DNA of 64,000 nt from Flavobacteriaceae bacterium (GTDB taxonomy: Bacteria; Bacteroidota; Bacteroidia; Flavobacteriales; Flavobacteriaceae), in assembly GCA_013214065.1 (NCBI GenBank), contig JABSPK010000004.1:186001-250000 (forward strand), written 5' to 3'. The notes beneath the pieces are model-generated. The model was not told the origin of the DNA, made no database searches, and worked only from the letters and a program-made list of their open reading frames with translations. The translations under genes were made by a program, and so were the position numbers. Shown piece by piece: positions 15,538 to 25,140 of this stretch (within the stretch, counting starts at the first letter, position 1; every line of letters begins with the position of its first letter).

Positions 15538-16491
15538 ATGCTCGGAACCGTATATAAATCGACAGGCAGCTGGTATACCGTCAAATCGGCCGATACGGGG
15601 TTCTATCAATGTAGGATCAAGGGGAAATTCCGTATCAAAGGCATTAAAAGCACCAACCCGGTGGCTGTCGGCGATGAGGTCGAATTCGAACTGGAAACCG
15701 TCGGAGAGGAGGCTCTTGGGGTGATTACGGGCATTTCAGAACGCCGGAATTACATCATCCGAAAATCGGTCAACCTGTCGAAACAGACACATATTATAGC
15801 GGCCAACCTTGATCAAGTGTTCTTGATGGTGACCCTATACAACCCGACCACGTTTACGAGTTTTATCGATCGCTTCTTGGTTACGGCGGAGGCCTATGGC
15901 ATTCCGGCCGTCTTATTGTTCAACAAAATGGACCTCTATGACGACGAACAAGCCGTCGAGGTCGAATATTTGATCGCCCTGTATCGGAAAATCGGATATC
16001 CTTGTATTGAGATCTGTGCCAAGCAAGGAACGAATGTGACACAGGTGATGGAAATGATGAAGGGAAAGACCAGCATGTTCTCTGGGCATTCAGGGGTAGG
16101 CAAATCGACCCTGATCAACAAAATGGAACCCGAGTTGCGCTTAAAGACTTCCGAAATATCCAGCCAACACTTGCAAGGGCAACACACCACTACTTTTGCT
16201 GAAATGTATGACTTGTCTTTCGGGGCCAAGATCATCGATACCCCCGGAATTCGGGGTTTTGGTATCGTTGATATGGATAAGGAGGAAATCGGCGATTATT
16301 TCCCTGAGTTCTTCGCACTGAAATCAGCATGCAAATTCAACAATTGCCTGCATCTCGATGAACCCAAATGCGCCGTCAAAGCAGCTTTGGAATCAGGGGA
16401 ACTGCCATGGAGCAGATACCGAAGCTATGTACAGATGCTGGAGGAAGACACGACTGAGAGTTATCGCGTGGATATCCATAAAATAGACTGA
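15538..16491 (+). CDS. rsgA: Ribosome small-subunit biogenesis GTPase RsgA
   Basis: 317 residues from the ATG at 15538; an earlier start adds a non-conserved tail. An N-terminal OB fold (about 1-65) is followed by a circularly permuted GTPase in the order G4 NKMD (about 129), G1 GHSGVGKST (about 183) and G3 DTPG. The C-terminal zinc knuckle is CKFNNCLHLDEPKC. It matures the 30S subunit. Its TGA overlaps the dtd ATG (TGATG), so the two are co-translated. Confidence 0.95.
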   Translation: MLGTVYKSTGSWYTVKSADTGFYQCRIKGKFRIKGIKSTNPVAVGDEVEFELETVGEEALGVITGISERRNYIIRKSVNLSKQTHIIAANLDQVFLMVTLYNPTTFTSFIDRFLVTAEAYGIPAVLLFNKMDLYDDEQAVEVEYLIALYRKIGYPCIEICAKQGTNVTQVMEMMKGKTSMFSGHSGVGKSTLINKMEPELRLKTSEISSQHLQGQHTTTFAEMYDLSFGAKIIDTPGIRGFGIVDMDKEEIGDYFPEFFALKSACKFNNCLHLDEPKCAVKAALESGELPWSRYRSYVQMLEEDTTESYRVDIHKID

Positions 16492-16943
16492 TGCGCGCAG
16501 TGATCCAAAGGGTTTCGGAAGCAAGTGTCGTGGTTGAGGGCAAAACCGTTGCGGCCATGACAACAGGATTGCTGGTTCTGGTCGGTATCGAAGAAGCCGA
16601 CGGGCAAGAAGATATTGATTGGTTGGCCAAGAAAATCTGCAACCTTCGCATTTTCAATGATGAAGATGGCGTAATGAACCGTTCGTTACTGCAAGAAGCC
16701 GGCGACGCCATCGTCGTTAGTCAATTCACCTTACAGGCGGCGACCAAGAAAGGGAATCGCCCTTCGTATATCAAGGCTGCGAAACCTGAAACGGCCATAC
16801 CCTTATATCAAAGTTTCGTAAAGACCATGGAAGCCTATTTGGGAAAGCAGGTCGGAACGGGTATTTTTGGAGCCGATATGAAAGTGTCCTTGTTGAATGA
16901 TGGTCCGGTGACCATCATCATAGATACCAAAAGGAAGGAATAA
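16491..16943 (+). CDS. dtd: D-aminoacyl-tRNA deacylase
   Basis: 150 residues, the usual length for DTD. It has the start MRAVIQRVSEASVVV, the catalytic segment VSQFTLQAATKKGNRPS and the cross-subunit GTGIFGADMKVSLLNDGPVT with Gly-x-Phe/Pro features of the family. It removes D-amino acids mischarged on tRNA. It is coupled to rsgA by start-stop overlap. Confidence 0.95.
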   Translation: MRAVIQRVSEASVVVEGKTVAAMTTGLLVLVGIEEADGQEDIDWLAKKICNLRIFNDEDGVMNRSLLQEAGDAIVVSQFTLQAATKKGNRPSYIKAAKPETAIPLYQSFVKTMEAYLGKQVGTGIFGADMKVSLLNDGPVTIIIDTKRKE

Positions 16944-17023
16944 CTTTTCTGACATTTTTTTCGTTCATTCCGTAAGAAAAAGTACTTTCATGTCGTTAAG
17001 CTATTACCTAAACCGACCCATAC

Positions 17024-18925
17024 ATGCGCTTGTTTTTTCTAAGCCTTGTTCTTCCTTGTGTGTTAATTGCTCAGCAAGAAGGACTTACCTACAATTCCAT
17101 TGACCCAACCCTTCTTGAAAATGCCGATGCGGTGGTACGTCTAGACCAAACGGAAATTACCGTTGAGCGTCAAGATTACATGCAAATCGAATCCAAACGG
17201 GTCGTAACGGTATTGAACAAGGATGGTGAGCGTTTTGTGCATGCCTATGTCGGTTACGATAAGAACGATAAAGTTTTGGATTTAGAGGCCAGGGTTTATG
17301 ACAAGCTCGGTAAGGAAATCAAGAAATTCAAGGAAAAGGACTTTGTGGATCAAAGCGCCGTATCCGGCGGTACCCTGTATTCCGATTCCCGAATGAAGTT
17401 TTTGAGGTATACCCCGACCGCCTACCCCTATACCGTGGTTTTCGAAAAAAAGACGGGCACGATAAACACGGCCTTTCTTCCGAATTGGTATTTTTTGGAT
17501 GGGTACAATGTCAGTGTGGAGAAGAGTCATTATAAGCTCAATGTCCTTCCTTCGATCGCAGTTCGTCATAAAACCTATCACTTTGAAAAATTCGGTGTGC
17601 GTTCCGATAGTGGTCCAGTGACCTATGAATTCAGTGCTGGGCCCTTAACAGCCTTGAAAAGGGAAACCCTTTCACCTCCGTTTTCTGAAATCGCCCCATT
17701 GGTCAAGTTGGCCCTTGAACGTTTCCATATCGAAGGGATCGACGGTGAGGCAAAGGATTGGAATGGTTTTGGGAAATGGATGTACGAACGTTTGCTCAGA
17801 GATCAGGCGAATTTGGATGAGAGCACGGTTGCCAAGATCAGACAATTGGTAAACGGGGCGATGACCAATGAAGAAAAGGTCAGGACGATTTATGAATACG
17901 TCCAAAACAATACGCGTTATATCAGTGTGCAATTGGGAATAGGAGGTTGGATGCCTATTGCGGCTGACGAAGTCGATCGCGTTAAATATGGGGATTGTAA
18001 AGGCTTGACCAATTATACCAAAGCACTTTTGGACGCCGTCGGAATACCCTCCTATTATACCGTTGTCCATGCGGGCCGGCAAGCCAAGGATATCGACCCA
18101 AGTTTCCCGGCCATGCAAGGCAATCATGTTATTTTAAACGTACCCCTTGGAGAACGCGAGATCTGGTTGGAATGCACCAGTCAAAGAGATCCGGTGGATT
18201 TTCACGGCACCTTCACCGATAATCGCAAGGTTTTACGTGTGACCCCAGAGGGAGGTGAGATCGTTTCGACCAAGACCTATACAGCCGAAGACAGTGCCCT
18301 TAAGACCATTGCCCAATGCAATTTAGGAGCCGATGGATCGATCAAGGCATCGGTTGAATTGGAATCCACCGGCATCCAATATGCCAATCGTGACGATCTG
18401 CCGATGAAAAAGAAAGATGAACTCGAAACGTATTACAAGGAATATTGGAGCGATATCAATGATTTGTCTATTGACAACATTACCCTCGACAATGACAAGA
18501 ACCAAATCGTATTTACAGAGAAGGTCGTGGTCAATGCCTCCAACTATGCCAGTGTGGTAAACAACGAATTGTTGTTTGCCCCGAACATGTTCAACAAGAA
18601 CCGATATGTGCCCAAACGCCATCGACATCGAGAACAGGATATGGTTATCGCCAGGGGATATCACGATATTGATGAATTCATCATCCAACTTCCAGAAGGT
18701 TATTCGATTTCAAGCATGCTCCAAGACCTTGAAATCAAGAATGACTTCGGTATGTACCTCAGGAAAATCGAGCTGTTGGACCCCAATCGGATCAAATATA
18801 GTAGGGAGTTGATCATCAGGGCAGGTAGATATGATAAAGCTGATTACGAGTCGTACCGAAATTTTAAAAAGAAAGTCGCCCGCAGCGATAATTCACGAAT
18901 TGTTTTAACCAAAACCGAACCATGA
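17024..18925 (+). CDS. DUF3857/transglutaminase-like secreted protein (catalytic residues present)
   Basis: 633 residues. After the signal peptide MRLFFLSLVLPCVLIA comes an N-terminal DUF3857 beta domain (about 50-220) and a central transglutaminase-like core (about 280-400). The core shows the catalytic Cys in YGDCKGLTNY and His in QGNHVILNV; the third position reads WLECT, so Glu stands where Asp is usual. A C-terminal beta region follows. Its location is periplasmic or outer surface and its substrate is unknown. It overlaps the next gene by ATGA, and that gene encodes a paralogue that has lost the catalytic pair. Confidence 0.85.
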   Translation: MRLFFLSLVLPCVLIAQQEGLTYNSIDPTLLENADAVVRLDQTEITVERQDYMQIESKRVVTVLNKDGERFVHAYVGYDKNDKVLDLEARVYDKLGKEIKKFKEKDFVDQSAVSGGTLYSDSRMKFLRYTPTAYPYTVVFEKKTGTINTAFLPNWYFLDGYNVSVEKSHYKLNVLPSIAVRHKTYHFEKFGVRSDSGPVTYEFSAGPLTALKRETLSPPFSEIAPLVKLALERFHIEGIDGEAKDWNGFGKWMYERLLRDQANLDESTVAKIRQLVNGAMTNEEKVRTIYEYVQNNTRYISVQLGIGGWMPIAADEVDRVKYGDCKGLTNYTKALLDAVGIPSYYTVVHAGRQAKDIDPSFPAMQGNHVILNVPLGEREIWLECTSQRDPVDFHGTFTDNRKVLRVTPEGGEIVSTKTYTAEDSALKTIAQCNLGADGSIKASVELESTGIQYANRDDLPMKKKDELETYYKEYWSDINDLSIDNITLDNDKNQIVFTEKVVVNASNYASVVNNELLFAPNMFNKNRYVPKRHRHREQDMVIARGYHDIDEFIIQLPEGYSISSMLQDLEIKNDFGMYLRKIELLDPNRIKYSRELIIRAGRYDKADYESYRNFKKKVARSDNSRIVLTKTEP

Positions 18926-20934
18926 GAAAAAGTCTGTTGTTTTTTGCACTGGTCAGTGCATTGCAATTGAGTGCAAACGAAGTTAAATTCGGCAAAGTCT
19001 CCAAAGCCGAAGTCGAGGCGACGGAGCATCCTGTTGAAAAGGATGCCGAAGCCGCTATCTTATATAAAAAAGAACGGGTCTATTTCGACTACAATCCAGA
19101 AACCGGATGGTCGCAAATGCGGGAGGCGCATTACCGGATCAAAATTTATAAGAAGGAAGGCCTTGAAAGAGGTACTTTTCAAGTGCCGCTCTACGTATCG
19201 GGTACCGATGGGGAGCGTATCTCAGGAGTCAAAGGATATACCTTTAACCTGGCCAATGGTTCGGTCGAGAAGGTGAAACTTAAAAAAGATGGGGTTTTCC
19301 AAGAGGAAGTCAACAAATACAGAAACAAAGTTTCCATCACCATGCCAGAAGTCAAAGAGGGCAGTGTACTCGATATTGTATTCGATATTCGATCGACCCT
19401 GTATTGGCATATGGATGACTTTCAATTCCAATACGGAGTGCCGGTCAATGAAGTGGATGTGACCATCGAGATTCCGCAGAACTTCATTTTCAAGCGGTAC
19501 GGAAGGGGTTTTTATCCCATAGATATCGCACAATCGCGAAAGAACCGCAAGATCGCGGTATTATACAGGCAATCAAGCGACCCGGGGCGATTGGTTCAAA
19601 GTTCAGGTGCAAGGACGCAATCCGGTGAGCTTGATTTTTATGAAAACGTCTATAAGGTCAAATCAACGGCCATCCCTTCTTTAAAGGAAGTCGATTATAC
19701 GGATAACATCGATAACTACCGCAGTTCAGTCAAGTTCGAACTGGCATCCACCCAATTTCCAAACCGTCCGTATAAAAACTACAGCCTAAGTTGGGAAGAT
19801 GTGGCCGAATCGATTTACAAGTATGATAGTTTTGGTGGTGAATTGGCAAAAGTGAATTACTTCAAGGGTGATTTAGATCCTTTATTGGCCGAAGCTAGTG
19901 ACGATATGCAGAAGGTTGCCTTGGTCTATGGTTATGTACAAAATAAGATGACCTGGAACAATTTCAATTCCATCGGTAGTAATGGTCTTAAAAAGGCGTA
20001 TAAAGAAGGGGTCGGGAATGTGGCCGACATCAATCTCATGTTAACGGCCATGTTGCGTCATGCGGGTTTGAAGGCCGATCCGGTCTTGGTCAGTACCAAA
20101 TCGCATGGCATTCCACTCTTTCCCACACAAGATGGGTTCAATTATGTGATTACCGCTGTCCAGACCGATAAAGGAATGATCCTATGCGATGCCACCGAGA
20201 AGAAAGCCATTCCCGGGGTGTTGGCACCACGGGTAATGAACTGGAATGGGCGATTGGTGCGAAAAGACGGGAGTTCGACCTCGATCAAATTGACGCCGAA
20301 CGGCAATTCAAAACTCATATCCTTTGCGCAGGTCAAAATCGGAGAGGAAGGCCAAATTGAAGGGAAACTGCGAAACCAGTTCACCTACCAACGGGCTTTC
20401 CAGTTTCGAAAAGGGTTCGATGAAAACAAGGAAGACGATTATATCGAACAATTGGAGAACCGGTATGGTGAAATGGAAATCCTGGATTTTGAGCTTAAAA
20501 ACCTAAAACAAATGGGGAAACCCGTTTCCGAAATCTATTCGTTCGAAAAAGAGAACCAAACTGAAATCATCGGTAATAAGATCTACTTTAGGCCCATGTT
20601 GTTCATGGCCATGGACGAGAATCCGTTCAAGCTGGATTCACGGGATTATCCGGTCGATTTCTCTTATCCGAAAACCGGGAAGGTAACCATCAATTTTGAA
20701 ATCCCTGAAGGGTATCAAGTCGAGACCATGCCCGAAACGGTATCCTTTGCTTTGCCTGAGGGATTGGGAGCTTTCAAATACAATTTGAAGGCCATGGGCA
20801 ATAAACTGCAATTTTCCTGTTCGACCGAGATCAATACTTCGATCGTGCCACCTAATTACTACCAAGCCCTCAAGGAATTCTATTCGCGGATTATCAAAAA
20901 AGAAGCTGAGAAAGTAGTATTGACAAGGATATAA
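18922..20934 (+). CDS. DUF3857/transglutaminase-like protein, probable pseudoenzyme
   Basis: 670 residues with the signal peptide MRKSLLFFALVSALQLSA and the same architecture as its upstream neighbour (DUF3857, transglutaminase-like core, beta C-terminus). The position of the nucleophile reads GVGNVADINLML (Cys replaced by Val) and that of the His reads GFNYVITAV (His replaced by Tyr); the Asp of LCDAT is kept. It is therefore unlikely to be a transglutaminase or protease and may act as a partner or scaffold of the active copy. The 233 bp after it hold no feature I can support. Confidence 0.82.
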   Translation: MRKSLLFFALVSALQLSANEVKFGKVSKAEVEATEHPVEKDAEAAILYKKERVYFDYNPETGWSQMREAHYRIKIYKKEGLERGTFQVPLYVSGTDGERISGVKGYTFNLANGSVEKVKLKKDGVFQEEVNKYRNKVSITMPEVKEGSVLDIVFDIRSTLYWHMDDFQFQYGVPVNEVDVTIEIPQNFIFKRYGRGFYPIDIAQSRKNRKIAVLYRQSSDPGRLVQSSGARTQSGELDFYENVYKVKSTAIPSLKEVDYTDNIDNYRSSVKFELASTQFPNRPYKNYSLSWEDVAESIYKYDSFGGELAKVNYFKGDLDPLLAEASDDMQKVALVYGYVQNKMTWNNFNSIGSNGLKKAYKEGVGNVADINLMLTAMLRHAGLKADPVLVSTKSHGIPLFPTQDGFNYVITAVQTDKGMILCDATEKKAIPGVLAPRVMNWNGRLVRKDGSSTSIKLTPNGNSKLISFAQVKIGEEGQIEGKLRNQFTYQRAFQFRKGFDENKEDDYIEQLENRYGEMEILDFELKNLKQMGKPVSEIYSFEKENQTEIIGNKIYFRPMLFMAMDENPFKLDSRDYPVDFSYPKTGKVTINFEIPEGYQVETMPETVSFALPEGLGAFKYNLKAMGNKLQFSCSTEINTSIVPPNYYQALKEFYSRIIKKEAEKVVLTRI

Positions 20935-21167
20935 GGAACCGCAGCCTAGATTAAGGGGGTTAGTGCCTATTGAAAAGGATTGGATTGTAAGCGTTAATAG
21001 CCCATTTAATGGATTCCATAGGAAAGGGTCCTCCGATTTCGAAAGTATTGGGATCGGAACGGGTTCAATGCTTCGACTTGATCTGGGTGAAAGGAAAAAC
21101 AGCAATAGACCCTTAACATTGCCTATATTGTCGTTGAAAACAAAAAGAACACCTAAAAGTTCGACTG

Positions 21168-21494
21168 ATGAACATTGAAAATGCCCAGAAAGCGGTAGAT
21201 GATTGGATCAAGGCACATGGGGTGCGCTATTTCAATGAACTGACCAATATGGCCCAATTGACCGAAGAGGTCGGTGAGGTCGCCCGGATCATTGCTCGTC
21301 GGTATGGTGAGCAGAGTGAGAAAGCTTCCGACAAGGACAAGGATCTTGGTGAAGAACTAGCCGATGTATTGTTCGTCTTGTTGTGTTTGGCGAATCAAAC
21401 CGATATCGATTTACAGGCTTCTTTCGATAAAAAATTGGAGCTCAAGACCAAAAGGGATCATGACCGGCATCACAACAACCAAAAGTTAAAATAA
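21168..21494 (+). CDS. MazG-like nucleotide pyrophosphohydrolase
   Basis: 108 residues. The MazG metal-binding motifs are LTEEVGEVARII (about 30-41) and DLGEELADVLFVLLCLAN (about 63-80), giving the EExxE...ExxD metal site of all-alpha NTP-PPases. The length fits single-domain house-cleaning enzymes that hydrolyse (d)NTPs to monophosphates. A basic, His-rich C-terminus (KRDHDRHHNNQK) follows. It stands alone before aroA. Confidence 0.88.
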   Translation: MNIENAQKAVDDWIKAHGVRYFNELTNMAQLTEEVGEVARIIARRYGEQSEKASDKDKDLGEELADVLFVLLCLANQTDIDLQASFDKKLELKTKRDHDRHHNNQKLK

Positions 21495-21520
21495 ATACCG
21501 TTCGGCTGAGGGCGATTCCT

Positions 21521-21528
21521 TAAATTTG
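21521..21528 (+). promoter_or_regulatory. -7 element TAAATTTG of aroA
   Basis: An exact TAnnTTTG match 22 bases before the TTG start at 21551. Confidence 0.6.
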
Positions 21529-21550
21529 GAGCTTCCGAAAACGGCGCATT

Positions 21551-22780
21551 TTGAGAATACAGCTTACCTATCCGTCCAGTAAAAAAATCAGTGCGAGCGT
21601 ACAGATTACCGGCTCCAAAAGTGAGACGAACCGTTTGTTGCTCCTGCAAAAACTATTTCCGAATCTCAGTCTGACCAACCTTTCCAACAGTGACGATGCC
21701 CAGGTGATGCAGAAAGGTCTGGCCATCGATCAAGGAATAGTCGATATTTTTCATGCCGGTACGGCCATGCGCTTTCTGACCTCGTTCTTCGCCACCCAAA
21801 CGGGTAAATCGGTCGAATTGACGGGATCGCCCCGCATGAAGCAGCGCCCGATTAAAGTGTTGGTCGATGCATTGACCGATCTTGGAGCCGATATCCGATA
21901 TGTCGAAAACGACGGCTACCCGCCTTTGGCCATCAATGGCGTGAAGATTGTAAAGCAACAGGTTAGCTTACCGGCGAATATCAGTAGCCAATACATTTCT
22001 TCGCTCTGCCTTGTGGCCCCGAGTCTCGAAAACGGCCTTGAAATCGAATTGATCGGCAAAGTGACCTCGGTACCCTATATCAATATGACCTTGGGGTTGT
22101 TGGCCGAAATTGGGGTCACCGCGGATTTTGATGGGCAAACCATCCGTATCCAACCGAAATCGGAGGTTGCCGATACGACCATGGTAGTCGAATCGGATTG
22201 GAGTGCCGCGAGTTATTACTATAGCATCGCAGCGCTTTCCGAAGTAGGGTCGACCATTGAGTTGGCTTCCTATAAAGACCGTTCCCTTCAAGGTGATCGG
22301 GTCCTTGCGGAAGTCTATGCCGCGATGGGGGTGGTGACGGATTTTTTTGAAAACCATATCGTCCTGACCAAAACCGAAGCACCAAAGACGGCCCATTTGG
22401 TACTTGATCTTGCCAATGCTCCCGATATTGCGCAGACGGTAGCCGTAACCTGCTACGGACTTGGCATGACCTGTCATCTATCGGGCTTGCATACCCTCCC
22501 GATCAAGGAAACCGATCGTTTGGCGGCCATGAAGACAGAATTGGAAAAATTCGGCGCCACTGTCGTCATCGATTCCCAGAGTCTGCACCTGAAGGCCACG
22601 ACCCTCCATTCAGATCCGGTCGCGGTCGATACCTACCACGACCATAGAATGGCCATGGCTTTCGCTCCTTTGGCCATGAAAAGGGCTTTTCAGGTAAACG
22701 AGGCCGAAGTGGTTTCAAAATCGTATCCTGACTTTTGGAACGACCTGGCCGGTATCGGTTTTTCGGTCAAAGAGGCCTAA
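21551..22780 (+). CDS. aroA: 3-phosphoshikimate 1-carboxyvinyltransferase (EPSP synthase)
   Basis: 409 residues from a TTG; no ATG is near, and the TTG is placed correctly after the -7 box. EPSP synthase motifs: ITGSKSETNRLLLLQ (about 18-32), FHAGTAMRFLTSFFA, GSPRMKQRPI, SSQYISSLCL, EVGSTIELAS, LPIKETDRLAAM and YHDHRMAMAFAPLA. It transfers enolpyruvate from PEP to shikimate 3-phosphate, two steps before chorismate, the substrate of the mutase in the operon at 10-14 kb. It has its own promoter, outside that attenuator. Confidence 0.95.
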   Translation: MRIQLTYPSSKKISASVQITGSKSETNRLLLLQKLFPNLSLTNLSNSDDAQVMQKGLAIDQGIVDIFHAGTAMRFLTSFFATQTGKSVELTGSPRMKQRPIKVLVDALTDLGADIRYVENDGYPPLAINGVKIVKQQVSLPANISSQYISSLCLVAPSLENGLEIELIGKVTSVPYINMTLGLLAEIGVTADFDGQTIRIQPKSEVADTTMVVESDWSAASYYYSIAALSEVGSTIELASYKDRSLQGDRVLAEVYAAMGVVTDFFENHIVLTKTEAPKTAHLVLDLANAPDIAQTVAVTCYGLGMTCHLSGLHTLPIKETDRLAAMKTELEKFGATVVIDSQSLHLKATTLHSDPVAVDTYHDHRMAMAFAPLAMKRAFQVNEAEVVSKSYPDFWNDLAGIGFSVKEA

Positions 22781-22803
22781 GGTCAAATAATTCCTTGTTT
22801 TGC

Positions 22804-22835
22804 TTGACATCCCCTATAGCCAGATTGTATATTTG
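22804..22835 (+). promoter_or_regulatory. Promoter of queA
   Basis: -33 TTG at 22804-22806 and a perfect -7 TATATTTG at 22828-22835, 21 bases before the ATG at 22857. Confidence 0.65.
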
Positions 22836-22856
22836 CGCTCTTATAAAATTCCGTAG

Positions 22857-23906
22857 ATGAAATTATCAAACTTCAATTTTGAGCTACCCAACGAATTGTT
22901 GGCAGAGTATCCTGCAGAGAATCGCGATGAATCACGGCTAATGGTCGTTCATCGTGATACCGGAAAAATCGAGCATCGCATGTTCAAAGATATGATCGAG
23001 TATTTCGATGAAGGTGATGTGATGGTGTTGAACAATACCAAGGTATTTCCGGCCCGATTGTACGGCAATAAGGAAAAGACCGGGGCTCGTATTGAGGTGT
23101 TTTTGTTACGCGAATTGAACGATGAACAACGCCTATGGGACGTGTTGGTCGATCCCGCGCGTAAGATCCGAATCGGAAACAAACTCTATTTCGGGGAAGA
23201 CGAAAGTCTTGTGGCCGAAGTAATCGATAACACCACTTCAAGGGGAAGGACCCTTCGTTTTCTATACGACGGTTCGTACACTGATTTTAGACGTAAATTA
23301 CGCGAGCTGGGGCAAACGCCCTTGCCAAAATACATCAAGCGTGATGTTGAGCCCGAAGATGAGGAACGTTACCAAACGATTTATGCAAAACATGAAGGGG
23401 CCGTTGCAGCTCCAACCGCGGGCTTGCACTTTTCGAAACACCTTTTGAAACGCCTTGAGATCAAGGGCATCGATTTCGCCGAAGTAACGCTTCATGTCGG
23501 ATTAGGGACCTTTAGCCCGGTAGAGGTCGAAGACCTTTCGAAACACAAAATGGATAGTGAGGAATTGGTAATCGATGAACGTGCCACTGAAATCGTAAAT
23601 TCGGCCAAAGCCAAAAAGAGAAAGGTCTGTGCCGTGGGCACCACCGTCATGCGTGGTCTCGAAAGTGCGGTGTCTTCAGAACGCAGCTTGAATACCTTCG
23701 AAGGTTGGACGAACAAGTTCATTTTTCCTCCTTATGAGTTCAGTATCGCTGACTGTATGGTGACGAATTTCCACTTGCCGAAATCGACCTTGATGATGAT
23801 GATTTCCGCGTTTACAGGACACGAATTGATGAAGAAAGCCTACAAACAGGCTATTTTGGAACAATACAAGTTCTATTCGTACGGTGATGCCATGCTGATC
23901 TTGTAG
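22857..23906 (+). CDS. queA: S-adenosylmethionine:tRNA ribosyltransferase-isomerase
   Basis: 349 residues, full length. Family landmarks: the start [67 protein letters not shown] and [21 protein letters not shown]. It builds the epoxyqueuosine precursor on tRNA in queuosine synthesis. It is transcribed alone from a strong promoter and closed by a hairpin terminator. Confidence 0.96.
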   Translation: MKLSNFNFELPNELLAEYPAENRDESRLMVVHRDTGKIEHRMFKDMIEYFDEGDVMVLNNTKVFPARLYGNKEKTGARIEVFLLRELNDEQRLWDVLVDPARKIRIGNKLYFGEDESLVAEVIDNTTSRGRTLRFLYDGSYTDFRRKLRELGQTPLPKYIKRDVEPEDEERYQTIYAKHEGAVAAPTAGLHFSKHLLKRLEIKGIDFAEVTLHVGLGTFSPVEVEDLSKHKMDSEELVIDERATEIVNSAKAKKRKVCAVGTTVMRGLESAVSSERSLNTFEGWTNKFIFPPYEFSIADCMVTNFHLPKSTLMMMISAFTGHELMKKAYKQAILEQYKFYSYGDAMLIL

Positions 23907-23929
23907 TCGAAACGAAACGAATACCAAAG

Positions 23930-23961
23930 ATCCCGTTGCGATTCTCCGTGACGGGATTTTT
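23930..23961 (+). terminator. Terminator after queA
   Basis: Stem ATCCCGT (23930-23936)/ACGGGAT (23951-23957) around a 14-base loop, followed by T (23957-23961). It lies 23 bases after the queA stop. Confidence 0.65.
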
Positions 23962-23968
23962 ACTTTCC

Positions 23969-23976
23969 TACCTTTG
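23969..23976 (+). promoter_or_regulatory. -7 element TACCTTTG of rlmN, 5 bases from the ATG
   Basis: An exact TAnnTTTG match. Only five bases (23977-23981) separate it from the ATG at 23982, so transcription should begin at or almost at the start codon, giving a leaderless or near-leaderless mRNA. Confidence 0.6.
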
Positions 23977-23981
23977 CTGCG

Positions 23982-25022
23982 ATGAATGCCACCAAAAAAG
24001 ATATCAGGGCCCTGACCAAAGACCAATTACGCGAGTTTTTCGTTTCGCAAGGGGATCAAGCGTTCCGAGGCAACCAGGTATATGAATGGCTTTGGAGAAA
24101 ATCGGCCCATTCCTTCGAAGTCATGACGAACCTGTCTAAAGAGACACGTTCCATGCTCGAGGCGAATTTCACGATCAACCATATTGAAGTCGATACCATG
24201 CAGCGCAGTGGCGACGGTACGATCAAGAATGCCGTACGGCTTCACGATGGTCTCATTGTGGAATCCGTCCTCATTCCAACCGAAAATCGCAGCACGGCCT
24301 GTGTTTCCAGTCAAGTAGGATGTAGTTTGGACTGTAAGTTCTGTGCCACGGCGCGATTGAAGCGCATGCGCAACCTGAATCCCGATGAGATTTATGATCA
24401 GGTGGTAGCTATTGACAAAGAGAGCCGGTTGTATTTCAATCGTCCTTTGAGCAATATCGTGTTCATGGGTATGGGAGAGCCGTTGATGAACTACAACAAC
24501 GTGTTGAAATCCATAGAAAAGATCACGTCTAGCGAAGGTCTGGGTATGTCTCCAAAACGCATCACCGTCTCAACTTCGGGAGTACCGAAAATGATCCGAA
24601 AAATGGCTGATGACGAAGTGCGGTTCAAACTGGCCGTTTCGCTACATTCGGCCATTGATGAAGTGCGTACCTCGATTATGCCGTTCAATGCGACCTTCCC
24701 CTTGAGTGACCTGAGAAGTGCCCTTGAATATTGGAATGCGAAGACCAAAAATCGCATCACCTATGAATACGTGGTCTGGAAAGGGATCAACGACCGTCAG
24801 ATCGATATCGATGCTTTGGTCCGGTTTTGCAAATTCGCACCTTCAAAAGTCAACCTGATCGAGTACAACCCCATCGATGATGGTGAATTCGCCCAAGCCG
24901 ACGAATCGGCCATTGCGAATTATATCGAAACCCTTGAACGAAAAGGGATCACGGTTACGGTCAGACGTTCACGGGGTAAGGATATCGATGCCGCTTGTGG
25001 CCAATTGGCCAACAAAGCCTGA
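23982..25022 (+). CDS. rlmN: 23S rRNA (adenine-2503-C2)/tRNA methyltransferase
   Basis: 346 residues. It is a radical SAM enzyme with the cluster motif CSLDCKFCATA (CxxxCxxC), GMGEPLMNYNNVL, RITVSTSGVP and, near the C-terminus, the methyl-carrying Cys region AACGQLA. It methylates A2503 of 23S rRNA and A37 of some tRNAs. It follows the queA terminator and has a -7 box only five bases before its ATG. Confidence 0.95.
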   Translation: MNATKKDIRALTKDQLREFFVSQGDQAFRGNQVYEWLWRKSAHSFEVMTNLSKETRSMLEANFTINHIEVDTMQRSGDGTIKNAVRLHDGLIVESVLIPTENRSTACVSSQVGCSLDCKFCATARLKRMRNLNPDEIYDQVVAIDKESRLYFNRPLSNIVFMGMGEPLMNYNNVLKSIEKITSSEGLGMSPKRITVSTSGVPKMIRKMADDEVRFKLAVSLHSAIDEVRTSIMPFNATFPLSDLRSALEYWNAKTKNRITYEYVVWKGINDRQIDIDALVRFCKFAPSKVNLIEYNPIDDGEFAQADESAIANYIETLERKGITVTVRRSRGKDIDAACGQLANKA

Positions 25023-25096
25023 TTTGCAGGAAATCGATCCTTTGCCGCCACTAAGCGAAAACTGGGAACTAGGATGTTTTAGGAAGCTATTTTACC

Positions 25097-25104
25097 TAAA
25101 TTTG
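25097..25104 (+). promoter_or_regulatory. -7 element TAAATTTG of the polyprenyl synthase gene
   Basis: An exact TAnnTTTG match 36 bases before the TTG start at 25141. Confidence 0.6.
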
Positions 25105-25140
25105 ATGTTCGAAACCATGTTGGCGTTTTACGCATTTTAA

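Noticed and set aside
20963-21178. Plus-strand frame of 71 residues between the DUF3857 gene and the mazG-like gene
   Set aside because: It has no promoter, no recognisable protein features and overlaps the mazG-like start; the composition looks intergenic.
21968-22477. Minus-strand frame of 169 residues inside aroA
   Set aside because: It lies wholly opposite a clearly conserved aroA and is rich in Arg/Gly/His as expected of a shadow frame.
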